The translations under genes were made by a program, and so were the position numbers. The notes below the pieces were generated by a model, which was given only the letters and a program-made list of their open reading frames with translations, made no database searches and had not been told where the DNA came from. From an uncultured Cardiobacterium sp. (GTDB taxonomy: Bacteria; Pseudomonadota; Gammaproteobacteria; Cardiobacteriales; Cardiobacteriaceae), in the NCBI RefSeq assembly GCF_938028825.1, contig NZ_CALIZP010000042.1, positions 1 to 23,274 of the forward strand: a stretch of DNA of 23,274 nucleotides. Reading direction: 5' to 3'. Numbering within the stretch: the stretch's first letter is position 1; the number at the start of each line of letters is the position of its first letter. Positions 1-7,059 of this stretch are shown here, piece by piece.

Positions 1-56
1 ACGAAGCATTGATATCCACTACTTCGGCGGGCGATGGATTTTTGTCGTGTACGAAG
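1..56. repeat. Partial second copy of the MITE-like element (right end)
   Basis: These 56 bases are identical to 606-661, the right-hand 56 bases of the complete element at 505-661, including the 18-bp terminal inverted repeat. The window edge cuts this copy, so its left end and target duplication cannot be seen. If it is complete, its target duplication would begin at 57. Confidence 0.85.
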
Positions 57-201
57 GCCGTTTCAAACAGGACCGAGACAAGGCGGCGCGTCGCAGACAG
101 TACAGACAGAGCGGGCACGGCTTTCCCATAAAAACCGCTACGCGATTTTATGGGTGCCCGGTCAGGCTCGCCAACACTGCATCATTTCCATTTGAAACGA
201 C
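57..201. repeat. Structured intergenic repeat with imperfect terminal inverted repeats
   Basis: The ends carry an imperfect inverted repeat of GGYCGTTTCAAA (about 57-67 and 191-201). Inside is a nested hairpin: CGGGCAC (112-118) pairs with GTGCCCG (154-160), and CCCATAAAA (125-133) pairs with TTTTATGGG (146-154, sharing one base with the outer arm). A stretch around 79-105 (CAAGGCGGCG...CGCAGACAGTACAG) resembles, from memory, a common intergenic repeat of Neisseria genomes. No coding function is apparent. It may be a small mobile or structured RNA-type repeat. Confidence 0.5.
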
Positions 202-263
202 CATACAAGGGCTTGACACATTCGGCATGCGTGGTTTTGAGCTTGCTGTCAGGCTATCCGCCG

Positions 264-389
264 CTACAATTCAGGGCGCTTTTTCCATAAAGTTGGGCGC
301 GGCGTTCTAATTTTGCCTGGTGGTATTCCTTTGTGCTTTTTCTCGCGTTCCACCTGCCGCATAAAATGCAAGGCAGCCTGCATTGCCAT
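264..389 (-). CDS. Possible 41-aa small protein or remnant, unrecognised
   Basis: An ATG directly follows the original TAA stop (390-392) of the lipoprotein gene, in the same frame, and opens a 41-codon frame ending with TAG at 264-266. The product is basic (MAMQAALHFMRQVEREKKHK...). No family is recognised. It could be a small translationally coupled gene, a read-through extension, or a fragment of a degraded gene. No separate Shine-Dalgarno site is obvious. Confidence 0.25.
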   Translation of the reverse strand: MAMQAALHFMRQVEREKKHKGIPPGKIRTPRPTLWKKRPEL

Positions 390-504
390 TTACTGCATAA
401 AGCCATAAACAGCTTCTTTTGCAGCATCCTCTATTTGTTTCCAGTCATGTAACACATGCCGATCATAAAGGAGCGTCACGCTTAATTTTATTTCACTGCT
501 TAAC
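390..504 (-). pseudogene. Severed 3' end of the lipoprotein gene
   Basis: This strand encodes the natural C-terminus of the lipoprotein at 493-1509, cut off by the element at 505-661. Removing the element and one copy of its 9-bp target duplication joins the frames exactly. The sequence then reads ...HHFMLSSEIKLSVTLLYDRH..., and ends ...AKEAVYGFMQ and TAA at 390-392. The restored gene would be 317 codons long. The fragment no longer has a start and is presumably not translated. Confidence 0.8.
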
Positions 505-1509
505 CTTCGTACACGACAAAAAAGCCCCTCCCCCATTGGGGGAGGGGTTTGGGGAGAGGGTTTGATAAATCCGCGAAGCGACAAACCTGATAACCACGCC
601 GCTTGACGAAGCATTGATATCCACTACTTCGGCGGGCGATGGATTTTTGTCGTGTACGAAGCTGCTTAACATAAAATGATGCTGGCACATCGGTCTGGGT
701 ACTTTACTATTAGAGCATTTAATGTAGGTATCCACATGCCCCTGCTCATTCCAGTGCACAAAAACATCCTCAGCATAAAGATTCTCCCGCCAGGGTTTAC
801 CTGTCTCAGGGTCTATACCCGGACTTGCATAAACACTCAGACCAGATTGCTTTTCTCCTGTCGGTTTATAAAAGTCCGTAGGATGCGTATTAGGACTATT
901 TTCTATATCTGATGATAAGTAACTATCTAAAATATCTTCAATTTTATTATTTTGATAGATATTGCTAACACCCACGTCTATCCAATGACTCCCCGGTATA
1001 TCTTCTTCCTTGCGATGCCTGGCCAGGTTTTGCTTATAATCAAAAAGTTCCTTGTCTGCATAATTAATTTCAAAGCCGAATGACATGATGATGGATTGAT
1101 AGCTGCGCGTCGGGGGGCGGTAGGTGCGCAATTTTTCAAAATCCCAACCGGGGGAGTCGTCGTATTCGACGAGACGAACCACCGAAGACGGCAGGTTGAC
1201 CGGCACGCCGCCGAGGTTGCCGATGATGTAGGGTTGGCCGTATTTGTCCTTCGGCGCATCGTCGGGCTGCTGGCTGGCCGCGCCGTGCATGGCGCGAACG
1301 AGGTTGCCCATGTCTTCGTCGGTGATGTCCGGCACCCTGTCGGTAGCGGCAGTGGAGCTTGCTGCCGCAGCGGTGGCGGCTTCCTGCGGCGCGGGTTTCG
1401 CCGCTTTGTCCGCTTGCGGTTTGTCGCAAGCGGCGAGCAGGGAAATGAAGACAAGGCTCAGGGCAAAGAGCAGCGGCTTGCGGGCGGTGTCGGTGGGTTG
1501 GGTTGTCAT
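493..1509 (-). CDS. Lipoprotein with C-terminus rewritten by an element insertion
   Basis: The 338-residue product starts with a signal peptide and a lipobox-like LLAAC near residues 24-28, so it is probably an envelope lipoprotein. An Ala/Lys-rich linker (to about residue 58) precedes a globular domain with the motifs YIIGNLGGVPVNLP, RTYQSII-like RSYQSIIMSFGFEI and HVDTYIKCSNS. I believe this domain belongs to an uncharacterised family that is sometimes thought to act as toxin immunity, but that is recollection only. The ATG at 1509 is preceded by AAGGA. From codon 283 on, the reading frame runs into the inserted element and stops at 493. About 56 foreign residues therefore replace the original roughly 35-residue end. 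The protein may be non-functional or altered. It is transcribed alone, downstream of the terminator at 1688-1709. Confidence 0.75.
   Translation of the reverse strand: MTTQPTDTARKPLLFALSLVFISLLAACDKPQADKAAKPAPQEAATAAAASSTAATDRVPDITDEDMGNLVRAMHGAASQQPDDAPKDKYGQPYIIGNLGGVPVNLPSSVVRLVEYDDSPGWDFEKLRTYRPPTRSYQSIIMSFGFEINYADKELFDYKQNLARHRKEEDIPGSHWIDVGVSNIYQNNKIEDILDSYLSSDIENSPNTHPTDFYKPTGEKQSGLSVYASPGIDPETGKPWRENLYAEDVFVHWNEQGHVDTYIKCSNSKVPRPMCQHHFMLSSFVHDKNPSPAEVVDINASSSGVVIRFVASRIYQTLSPNPSPNGGGAFLSCTKVKQ
505..661. mobile_element. MITE-like element, 157 bp, 18-bp TIRs, 9-bp target duplication
   Basis: Both ends carry the perfect inverted repeat CTTCGTACACGACAAAAA (505-522 and, inverted, 644-661). 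The flanks are the direct repeat CTGCTTAAC at 496-504 and 662-670, a 9-bp target-site duplication. There is no room for a transposase, so movement would need an enzyme supplied elsewhere. The interior includes a strong hairpin (525-547) and a segment (about 586-609) resembling sequence at about 14504-14530. The transposase family is unknown to me. It is inserted in the lipoprotein gene. Confidence 0.9.
518..547 (-). terminator. Rho-independent terminator carried by the element
   Basis: A 10-bp perfect stem (525-534 with 538-547, loop of 3) is followed on the minus strand by six T (518-523). It is oriented to stop transcription of the interrupted lipoprotein gene. Confidence 0.7.
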
Positions 1510-1687
1510 GCTGTGTCCTTAGGATGCTAGTTTTTCGGGGGAACAACGTATCGTCGCGTGAGATTTCTGTTGTTTTCTGTGGAAACTGTACGCCTCCGTT
1601 ACGGTTTTGTATAGTCATTTCTGTTGGAAACAGACGTGTGTGTTTTGCAAAGGTCTCTTGCCGTGTACGCAATCTTTGCCAAAAGAA

Positions 1688-1709
1688 AAACCCCGCGCAA
1701 GCGGGGTTT
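1688..1709 (-). terminator. Terminator of the YceI-like gene
   Basis: A 9-bp stem AAACCCCGC/GCGGGGTTT with a 4-nt loop is followed on the minus strand by a T-rich run. It lies 18 bases past the YceI-like stop codon. Confidence 0.8.
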
Positions 1710-1727
1710 CCCGTATCGGGCAGCGCC

Positions 1728-2297
1728 TTATTTCTTGGCTTCTTCTTTTTTGTCGCCGGCGCGGATGCCTTCGCCGCTAACGCTCACTTTCACCAGCGGC
1801 GCGTCCTTGATATTCGCGCCATAGTCGGCGGGTTTCAGGTCGAAGGCGGTACTGAAACCGGTGCGGTAGCCGCCCCACGGATCGCTGCCTTCGCCGACTT
1901 TTGTCACCGGTACGGTGATGCTTTGTGTTTTACCGTGGAAGGTGAGGTCGCCGGTGAGTTGGCCGTCCTTCCAGGCGGTGGATTTGAAGGTGGCTTCCGG
2001 ATACTGGCTGCTTTCCAAGTATTTTTGCAGGTGTTCGTCACGTTCGCCGAAGCCGGTGTCGAGTGAGGGGATTTTCACGGTAACGCTCACGTCTTTGATT
2101 TCGCCGCTGTCGCTGTCGTAGGTGTAGCTGCCGCTGACATCTTTGAAGAGACCGGGAATGGTGCTGTAACCGAGGTGGGAGACGCCGATTTGCACGTAGA
2201 AGTGGGTCGGGTCAATGTCGTATTTGACCGGGGCGGCGATGGCGGCGGTGGTACCGAGGAGGGCGGCGGTCAGGAGGGCGGTGCGGACGGTTGTCAT
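1728..2297 (-). CDS. YceI-family periplasmic protein
   Basis: The 189-residue product has a signal peptide (MTTVRTALLTAALLGTTAAIAA) and then the YceI fold start, VKYDIDPTHFYVQIGVSHLGYSTIPG. Further family features are the stretch DVSVTVKIPSLDTGFGERDEHL, the TFKSTAW segment and the C-terminal GFSTAFDLKPADYG. YceI proteins are lipocalin-like beta-barrels that bind isoprenoid-type lipids in the periplasm; the exact role is unknown here. The start at 2297 was chosen because it opens the signal peptide and has GGAG 7 bases upstream; the longer open frame to 2408 lacks these. It lies 70 bases downstream of the dehydrogenase gene on the same strand and may be co-transcribed. Its C-terminus is Lys/Glu-rich (GDKKEEAKK). 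Confidence 0.9.
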   Translation of the reverse strand: MTTVRTALLTAALLGTTAAIAAPVKYDIDPTHFYVQIGVSHLGYSTIPGLFKDVSGSYTYDSDSGEIKDVSVTVKIPSLDTGFGERDEHLQKYLESSQYPEATFKSTAWKDGQLTGDLTFHGKTQSITVPVTKVGEGSDPWGGYRTGFSTAFDLKPADYGANIKDAPLVKVSVSGEGIRAGDKKEEAKK

Positions 2298-2367
2298 GGG
2301 AGTTCTCCGGTTGTGGATGAAAAGTTGCATGGTAGCCGCTGACACTTGCGGGTTAGTTACGGTTTGG

Positions 2368-3138
2368 CTATTTGCGGTTAAAGAATGTCGCGGTGAGCCA
2401 GTCGCCAAGGCGCGGGGCGAGCGGGTAGAGGCGGGCGGCAGCCTCCATCAGGCGCGGCCGGTTGATTTCGCGCACGTTTTTGCCGATAGCGGCGATGGTG
2501 AGCGCGGCGATGCGTTCCGGATCGAGCAGCCAGAAACGGCCGAGTTTTTCCCGGTAGTTGCCGCCGGGGTCGGCGGTGTCAAAAAAAGCTGTCGCCATCG
2601 GCCCGGGGTTGACGGTGGTAACGGTCACGCCGCTGCCGCGCAGTTCGAGGCGCAGCGCGTTGGCGTAGCCGAGCAGGGCGTGTTTGCTGGCGGCATAGAC
2701 GGCGGCCTTCGGCGTGGCGATTTTGCCCGCCTGCGAGGCGACGAAAATGAGTTGTCCGCCGCCGCGCACCTGCATGGGCGGCACGAGTGCGGCGCTGATT
2801 TGCATCGCCGCCAGCACGTTCAGGCGCAGCATGGCGCTGTTTTCCGCGTCCGTACAGGCGGTTGCCGCTTTGAAGAGGCCAAATCCGGCGTTGCTGATGA
2901 AGACATCCACCGGCGGCAGGGCGGCGAGCCAGGCGGTGACGGCGGCGCTGTCAGCAAGGTCGAGCGGGTAGGTGGCAACTGTTGCCGCGCCCGCTTCGCG
3001 GCAGGCGGCGGCGACCTGGCGCAGGGCATCGGCACGGCGGGCGGTGAGGAGCAGGCGGTAGCCGCGCATAGCGGCATGGCGGGCGATAGCAGCGCCGAGT
3101 CCGGCGGAGGCACCGGTGATGAGCAGGGTTTTCGGCAT
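2368..3138 (-). CDS. Short-chain dehydrogenase/reductase (SDR)
   Basis: The 256-residue product is a classical SDR. It has the NAD(P)-binding TGASAGLGAAIA motif at residues 7-18, an arginine (TARRADA) suggesting NADP preference, the NAGFG motif near residue 87, a conserved Ser before the active site, and the catalytic YAASK motif. It also has the PGPMATAF segment after it. Substrate is unknown. The C-terminal extension (ALTIAAIGKNVREINRPRLM) is like that of membrane-proximal or lipid-acting SDRs related to DltE, which is a weak inference. The start at 3138 is where the Rossmann fold begins; an upstream in-frame ATG at 3201 would add 21 unlikely residues. It is divergent from the permease at 3233. 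Confidence 0.9.
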   Translation of the reverse strand: MPKTLLITGASAGLGAAIARHAAMRGYRLLLTARRADALRQVAAACREAGAATVATYPLDLADSAAVTAWLAALPPVDVFISNAGFGLFKAATACTDAENSAMLRLNVLAAMQISAALVPPMQVRGGGQLIFVASQAGKIATPKAAVYAASKHALLGYANALRLELRGSGVTVTTVNPGPMATAFFDTADPGGNYREKLGRFWLLDPERIAALTIAAIGKNVREINRPRLMEAAARLYPLAPRLGDWLTATFFNRK

Positions 3139-3165
3139 GGGGTTTCCGGCGGTGGCAAAGCGGCG

Positions 3166-3202
3166 AGTATATAGTGGCTTCCCCGGCGGCGCAGCGTACA
3201 AT
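3166..3202. promoter_or_regulatory. Divergent promoter region for SDR and permease
   Basis: The 94-base gap between the divergent starts holds a minus-strand TATACT (3166-3171) for the SDR gene and a plus-strand TACAAT (3197-3202) for the permease gene. No good -35 elements are visible, so this is a tentative reading. Confidence 0.35.
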
Positions 3203-3232
3203 GCCGCGCTTTATTCGTTCTTCTTCCCGCTT

Positions 3233-4150
3233 ATGAAATCTCCGCTCAAAGGCTTCCTCCTCTCGCTGGTTACCGTCGTGATGTGGGGCGCGCTGCCGCT
3301 CATCATGCAGCAGGTGCTGACCGTGATGGCACCGCAGACGGTGGTCGCCAGCCGTTTTTTCGTCGCCGCCCTGATTCTCGGCGTGTTTTTGCAGCGCCGC
3401 CACCGCCTGCCTGCATGGCGCGCGTTGAGCCAGCCGCGTTACCGCCGGCTGCTGCTGGTCGGGGTTGCCGGGCTGGTCGGCAATTTCTGGCTGTTCAGCT
3501 CGGCGCTGCTCTATCTGCCCGCCGCCGCTTCGCAGGTGCTGGCGCAGTTGTCGCCGTTTTTCCTGCTCTTTGCCGGAGTGTTTTTCTTGAAGGAATCGCT
3601 GGGGCGCAATCAGCAAATCGGCGCCGTCATTCTTTTCGGCGGCATCCTCCTCTTTTTCAACCGCGAGCTGCCCGCGTTGTTCAACGGCGGACTGGGCGGG
3701 ACATCGTTGGGGATTCTCCTCAGCGTCGCTGCCTGTCTCGTCTGGACCTGCTACGGGCTGGCGCAGAAAATCCTGCTGCGTGATTTTTCCGCGCAACAGA
3801 TTCTCTTCGTCCTCTACTGCGGCTGCGCGCTGGTTTCCGCGCCGTTCGCGCACTGGGGCGAATTGCGGCTGCTTGACGGCTATCAGTGGCTCTGCCTGCT
3901 CTTTTGCTGTCTGAACACGCCGATTGCCTACGGCGCGTTTGCCGAGGCACTCAACCATTGGGAAGTCAGCAAGGTATCGACGACGATTACCCTGGTGCCG
4001 CTATTCACCATCGCTTTCGCCGCGCTCGGCCACCGGCTGCAACCGCAGCGGTTTGCGGCGGCGGATGTGAACCTGCTCGCCGCCGTCGGCGCGGCATTAG
4101 TGGTCGCCGGCGCGATTTGTTCGGCATTGCAGCGGCGGCAGAAGACCTAG
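3233..4150 (+). CDS. EamA-family (DMT superfamily) permease
   Basis: The 305-residue protein is strongly hydrophobic with about ten membrane spans in two EamA repeats (roughly residues 5-140 and 155-300). The first span carries the typical VTVVMWGALPLIM sequence, and the second repeat ends in ...FAALGHRLQPQRFAAADVNLLAAVGAALVVAGA, as in drug/metabolite exporters. RhaT/RarD-like proteins of this family move small metabolites or amino acids across the inner membrane; the substrate cannot be told from sequence. The start at 3233 places a short basic N-terminus before span 1; the longer frame from 3116 overlaps the SDR gene and was rejected. It converges on the DUF488 gene. Confidence 0.88.
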   Translation: MKSPLKGFLLSLVTVVMWGALPLIMQQVLTVMAPQTVVASRFFVAALILGVFLQRRHRLPAWRALSQPRYRRLLLVGVAGLVGNFWLFSSALLYLPAAASQVLAQLSPFFLLFAGVFFLKESLGRNQQIGAVILFGGILLFFNRELPALFNGGLGGTSLGILLSVAACLVWTCYGLAQKILLRDFSAQQILFVLYCGCALVSAPFAHWGELRLLDGYQWLCLLFCCLNTPIAYGAFAEALNHWEVSKVSTTITLVPLFTIAFAALGHRLQPQRFAAADVNLLAAVGAALVVAGAICSALQRRQKT

Positions 4151-4153
4151 GGC

Positions 4154-4166
4154 TGTTGACACTCAA
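4154..4166. repeat. Palindrome GTTGACACTCAAC, copy 1
   Basis: This is a perfect 5-bp inverted repeat around CAC, just past the permease stop. The 15-mer CTGTTGACACTCAAC recurs at 7058-7072, again just past a gene end. Function is unknown. Confidence 0.5.
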
Positions 4167-4238
4167 CATTGCGGCGGCTTTTTTCCGGCATGGCGATCTG
4201 GCTGCCAATGAAACATCGGGGCACCGGTTGCTGGCACG

Positions 4239-4604
4239 TCACGGCTGCTTTTTTTCGTGCAGGTAGTCAAGCAGGACGGCGATGTGCGAGTGTTCGGGGT
4301 GCTTGACGGCGGTGAGCAGCACGGTGTGCGGGCGTTCTTTGCTGAGGCGCCACAGTTCGGCCAGCGCCGCCTGATGGGCGGGGTCGAGCAGTTCCGTGCG
4401 GTAGCGTTCCGCAAATGCGGCGTAGCGGTTGTCGCTGTCGGCGTGGTACCAGCGGCGCAGTTCTGCTGACGGGGTCAGGTCTTTCAGCCAGTGGACCTGT
4501 GCCATCAGCTCTTTGTGGACGCCGCGCGGGTAGAGGCGGTCGAGGAAGATGGCGGTTTCATCCGCCTGCGGGGTGTAGTCGTAGATGCGTTGGACGCTGA
4601 ACAT
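4239..4604 (-). CDS. DUF488 family protein (YeaO-like)
   Basis: The 121-residue product matches small DUF488 proteins throughout. It starts VQRIYDY, followed by FLDRLYPRGVHKE (residues 20-32, the DR.WPRG signature), WLKDLTPSAELRRWYH, the FAERYRTEL helix, and a C-terminal VLLTAVKHPEHSHIAVLLDYL. In related proteins this end reads TLLYAAKDxxxNxA. The molecular function is not established; the family is cytosolic. The start at 4604 matches the family N-terminus; the Shine-Dalgarno is weak (GAGAAG). It lies 59 bases downstream of the Sel1 gene on the same strand and may be read with it. Confidence 0.85.
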   Translation of the reverse strand: MFSVQRIYDYTPQADETAIFLDRLYPRGVHKELMAQVHWLKDLTPSAELRRWYHADSDNRYAAFAERYRTELLDPAHQAALAELWRLSKERPHTVLLTAVKHPEHSHIAVLLDYLHEKKQP

Positions 4605-4663
4605 GGTTTGTCTTCTCAGTGGTTGGGGTGTTTGGGGCGGCAAGCAGCAGCAGTGCCGGGCGT

Positions 4664-5548
4664 TTATGGTTTCAGGTTGAGTCTGTTTAGTGCGTCTTTG
4701 GCCTTGTCGCTGCCCTGCGCGGCGGCTTTTTGGTACCACTCGCGCGCCTTGTCGCGGTCGGCAGCGGTGCCGGTGCCGTAGTAGTAGTGTTCGGCGAGCT
4801 GGATTTGCGCCATTACCGCCCCCTGTGCGGCAGCTTTGCTGCTGCTCTCGAAGGCTTGGCGATACCATTCGGCGGCGGTGGCGGGGTTGGCGATGACGCC
4901 GGTGCCGTTTTTGTAGAGGTCGCCGAGGGTGTTTTGTGCCGCGCTGTTGCCCTGCTCCGCCGCTTTTTTCAGCCAGTTCACCGCTTCGCGTTTGTTGGTG
5001 GCGGCGGGGTCGTTCAGGCGCATGTTGCCCAGCAGGGCCTGCGCGGACGGGTTGCCGTTTGCCGCCGCTTTTTCCAGCCATTGCCGACCTTGTGCATCGT
5101 CTTTGCCGACGCCCTGTCCGTTCAGGTAGAGGATGGCAAGGATGAACTGCGCTTCGGCGTCGTCGTTGGCGGCGGCCTGCGTCAGGGTTTTGGCGGCCTC
5201 GGTGAACCACTTTTGCGCGGCGGCGGGGTCTTTCGCGATGCCGTTGCCGCGCTGGTAGGCGCTGCCGAGCAGGTATTGACCGATGCCGTCGCCCGCCTCC
5301 GCCGCTTTCTTGATATGGGCGAGGGCTTGCGCGTCGTCTTTGCTGCCGAGTTCGCCCGCGAGCTGCATTTGCCCCAGGCGGGCGTCGGCACGGGCGTTAC
5401 CGGTGGCGGCAAGCGCTTCGTACAGCGCGCGGGCTTCGGCGTAATCGGCCCGGTTGCGCGCTGTTGCGGCTTGTTGCAGGGTGGTGGCGTCGGCGGCAGC
5501 CGTGTGTGCGGCGGCAGCCAGAATGAGGGCGAGCAGGGCTTTTTTCAT
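4664..5548 (-). CDS. Exported Sel1-like repeat protein
   Basis: The 294-residue product has a signal peptide (MKKALLALILAAAAHTAAA) and then at least six Sel1-type repeats of 35-43 residues. Examples are LGSAYQRGNGIAKDPAAAQKWFTEAA and LAILYLNGQGVGKDDAQGRQWLEKAA, followed by LGNMRLNDPAATNKREAVNWLKKAAEQG. Sel1 repeats form alpha/alpha solenoids used for protein-protein contacts, so a periplasmic scaffold or envelope adaptor role is likely; the partner is unknown. Repeats two and five carry 4-8 extra residues before the next repeat. The start at 5548 is chosen for the signal peptide. Its upstream region contains the terminator of the PepSY gene, so it probably has its own promoter. Confidence 0.85.
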   Translation of the reverse strand: MKKALLALILAAAAHTAAADATTLQQAATARNRADYAEARALYEALAATGNARADARLGQMQLAGELGSKDDAQALAHIKKAAEAGDGIGQYLLGSAYQRGNGIAKDPAAAQKWFTEAAKTLTQAAANDDAEAQFILAILYLNGQGVGKDDAQGRQWLEKAAANGNPSAQALLGNMRLNDPAATNKREAVNWLKKAAEQGNSAAQNTLGDLYKNGTGVIANPATAAEWYRQAFESSSKAAAQGAVMAQIQLAEHYYYGTGTAADRDKAREWYQKAAAQGSDKAKDALNRLNLKP

Positions 5549-5684
5549 GGCGGGTTCCGTTGTCGTGTCACATGGCACGGCGTGCAAGGTAGCAGGTCGG
5601 CAGCGGGGGTTCAATCTGTTGTCTGCGCGGGATTTGTGTTGTCCCGCCGCGCCGCTTTTCCGGTCTGAATCCGCCTGCGGCAAG

Positions 5685-5713
5685 AAAAAAGCGGACAAAC
5701 CGTCCGCTTTTTT
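5685..5713 (-). terminator. Terminator of the PepSY gene (bidirectional form)
   Basis: A stem GCGGAC/GTCCGC with a 5-nt loop is flanked by six A and six T, so it can act on either strand. It lies 31 bases past the PepSY stop and separates it from the Sel1 gene. Confidence 0.85.
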
Positions 5714-5743
5714 ATCCGCCATCGCCGCCTGCGCGGGATTCCG

Positions 5744-6190
5744 TCAGTCATCGTCATCATCGTCGTCGTCATCATCGTAATAGCCGTCGCCATGACCATG
5801 TTTGCCGTAATAGCCGTAATAGCCGTGCGGGTCATAGTGGTGGTTGTTGTCGGGATAAATCCGCACGCTGTCGTCGGTATGGGGATAGACATCGCCGTTA
5901 TTGTCCGGATATACCTCGACGTCATCCTGCCCGCCGATAATCCGGCCGGTTTTGGCATCTACATGGACTTCGTAATCGCGACCATCTTTGCGGATTTCGA
6001 CTTCATAGTAATCGCGGCCGTTCTTGCGCCGTTCAAAGTCCACATCAACCACCCGCCCCTGCACGACCGAGTTGGCGATGGACGCCGCCTCTTCGGCGCT
6101 GATGCGGTGTTTCCTGGCCAGTGCGGCCGGGCTGGTTGCGGCCAGCGCCGTGCTGACAAGCATTGCCAGCAGCCATTGTTTTTTCAGCAT
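5744..6190 (-). CDS. Periplasmic PepSY-domain protein with His/Tyr/Asp-rich tail
   Basis: The 148-residue product has a signal peptide ending at about ALA-RKH (residue 26). One PepSY domain follows (about 28-88): ISAEEAASIANSVVQGRVVDVDFE, then YYEVEIRKDGRDYEVHVDAKTGRII. PepSY domains are often peptidase-inhibitory or ligand-binding modules; this arrangement is common in small periplasmic proteins. The tail (about 90-148) is Asp, Asn, His, Tyr and Gly-rich and ends in ten consecutive Asp, suggesting divalent-metal binding (inference). Asp codons of the tail form a GAT/GAC triplet repeat at about 5747-5776. The ATG at 6190 is preceded by GGAG. A minus-strand TACAAT at 6219-6224 is a possible -10. 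Confidence 0.85.
   Translation of the reverse strand: MLKKQWLLAMLVSTALAATSPAALARKHRISAEEAASIANSVVQGRVVDVDFERRKNGRDYYEVEIRKDGRDYEVHVDAKTGRIIGGQDDVEVYPDNNGDVYPHTDDSVRIYPDNNHHYDPHGYYGYYGKHGHGDGYYDDDDDDDDDD
5747..5776 (-). repeat. GAT/GAC triplet repeat encoding poly-Asp
   Basis: Ten consecutive Asp codons (a mix of GAT and GAC) end the PepSY gene. Such a tract can change length in whole codons by slippage without losing the frame until the stop. Confidence 0.8.
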
Positions 6191-6392
6191 GATACGCTCC
6201 GGTTGTTAACGTGCCAGCATTGTAGCGCCGGATAGATGAGCGGAAGCAGGCGGCAAAATGAAGAGCTGCTCATCATGGCGCGCGGCAGGAAGCGGGGCTT
6301 GGCGGGCACCCGTGAAAGTGGCAATATCCTGCGGCAGGCGCTTACCGCCGTGGTGGCGTCATCCGTTTTGCCGTTTTCGAGGAATCCCTGCC

Positions 6393-7049
6393 ATGTCATC
6401 ACAACCCGTCATCCAAACCGTCCACCTTTACAAACGCTTCGGCGACATCACCGCGCTGGACGACGTCAACATCAGCGTCGCGCGCGGCGAATTCGTCGCC
6501 ATCATGGGTTCCAGCGGTTCGGGCAAAACCACGCTGATGAACATCCTCACCTGCCTCGACACGCCAAGCGAAGGACAGGTATTCCTGAACGGCACCGACG
6601 CCGCCGCCCTCGATGAAGAAGCCCGCCGCATCTTCCGCGCCCGCACCATCGGCCTGGTCTTCCAGCAATTCCACCTGCTGCCTTACCTCACCGCCTGCGA
6701 GAACGTCATGCTGGCGCAGTATTACCACAGCGTGACCGACAAGGCGGCGGCTCTTGCCGCCCTCGAACGCGTCGGGCTCTCCCACCGCAGCAGCCACCTG
6801 CCGAAACAGCTTTCCGGCGGCGAGCAGCAGCGCGTCTGCATCGCCCGCGCCCTTATCAACGAACCGGAAATCCTCTTCGCGGATGAACCGACCGGCAACC
6901 TCGACGCCGAAAACGAGCGCATCGTCCTCGACATCTTCGCCGAACTGCACGCACAGGGGCGCAGCATCGTCATGGTCACGCACAATCCCGACCTCGGCAA
7001 AAAGACTGACCGCATTATCCATCTGCAACACGGGAAAATCGTCGGCTGA
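6393..7049 (+). CDS. ABC transporter ATP-binding protein (MacB/LolD/HrtA type)
   Basis: The 218-residue ATPase is complete. It has Walker A GSSGSGKTT (about residues 38-46), the Q-loop in GLVFQQFHLLPYLTACENV, the signature LSGGEQQR, Walker B ILFADEPTGNLD and the H-loop VTHNPD. The GLVFQQFHLLPYLTA.ENV and DEPTGNLD forms are typical of ATPases that pair with FtsX-type permeases (MacB, LolCDE, HrtAB, DevBCA), which export or extract envelope substrates. The start at 6393 fits the family N-terminus and has GAGGAA upstream. No permease gene adjoins it on either side in this window: the next plus-strand gene is thiM, 345 bases on. Its partner must be encoded elsewhere or have been lost. Confidence 0.88.
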   Translation: MSSQPVIQTVHLYKRFGDITALDDVNISVARGEFVAIMGSSGSGKTTLMNILTCLDTPSEGQVFLNGTDAAALDEEARRIFRARTIGLVFQQFHLLPYLTACENVMLAQYYHSVTDKAAALAALERVGLSHRSSHLPKQLSGGEQQRVCIARALINEPEILFADEPTGNLDAENERIVLDIFAELHAQGRSIVMVTHNPDLGKKTDRIIHLQHGKIVG

Positions 7050-7059
7050 TACCGGGGTC

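Noticed and set aside
47..310. Plus-strand 87-codon frame at the left edge
   Set aside because: It crosses from the element copy through the structured repeat, with no protein features.
370..382. AAGGCAGCCTGCA resembles a Kingella-type DNA uptake sequence
   Set aside because: It is a single near-match not seen repeatedly in the window. Uptake sequences should recur about every kilobase or so.
4730..5668. Plus-strand open frame opposite the Sel1 gene
   Set aside because: The repeats and signal peptide are on the minus strand. The plus frame has only Val/Gly/Arg-rich filler.
5747..5776. Short tandem repeat considered as a CRISPR fragment
   Set aside because: It is a codon-level Asp repeat with no spacers. 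No CRISPR array is seen anywhere in the window.
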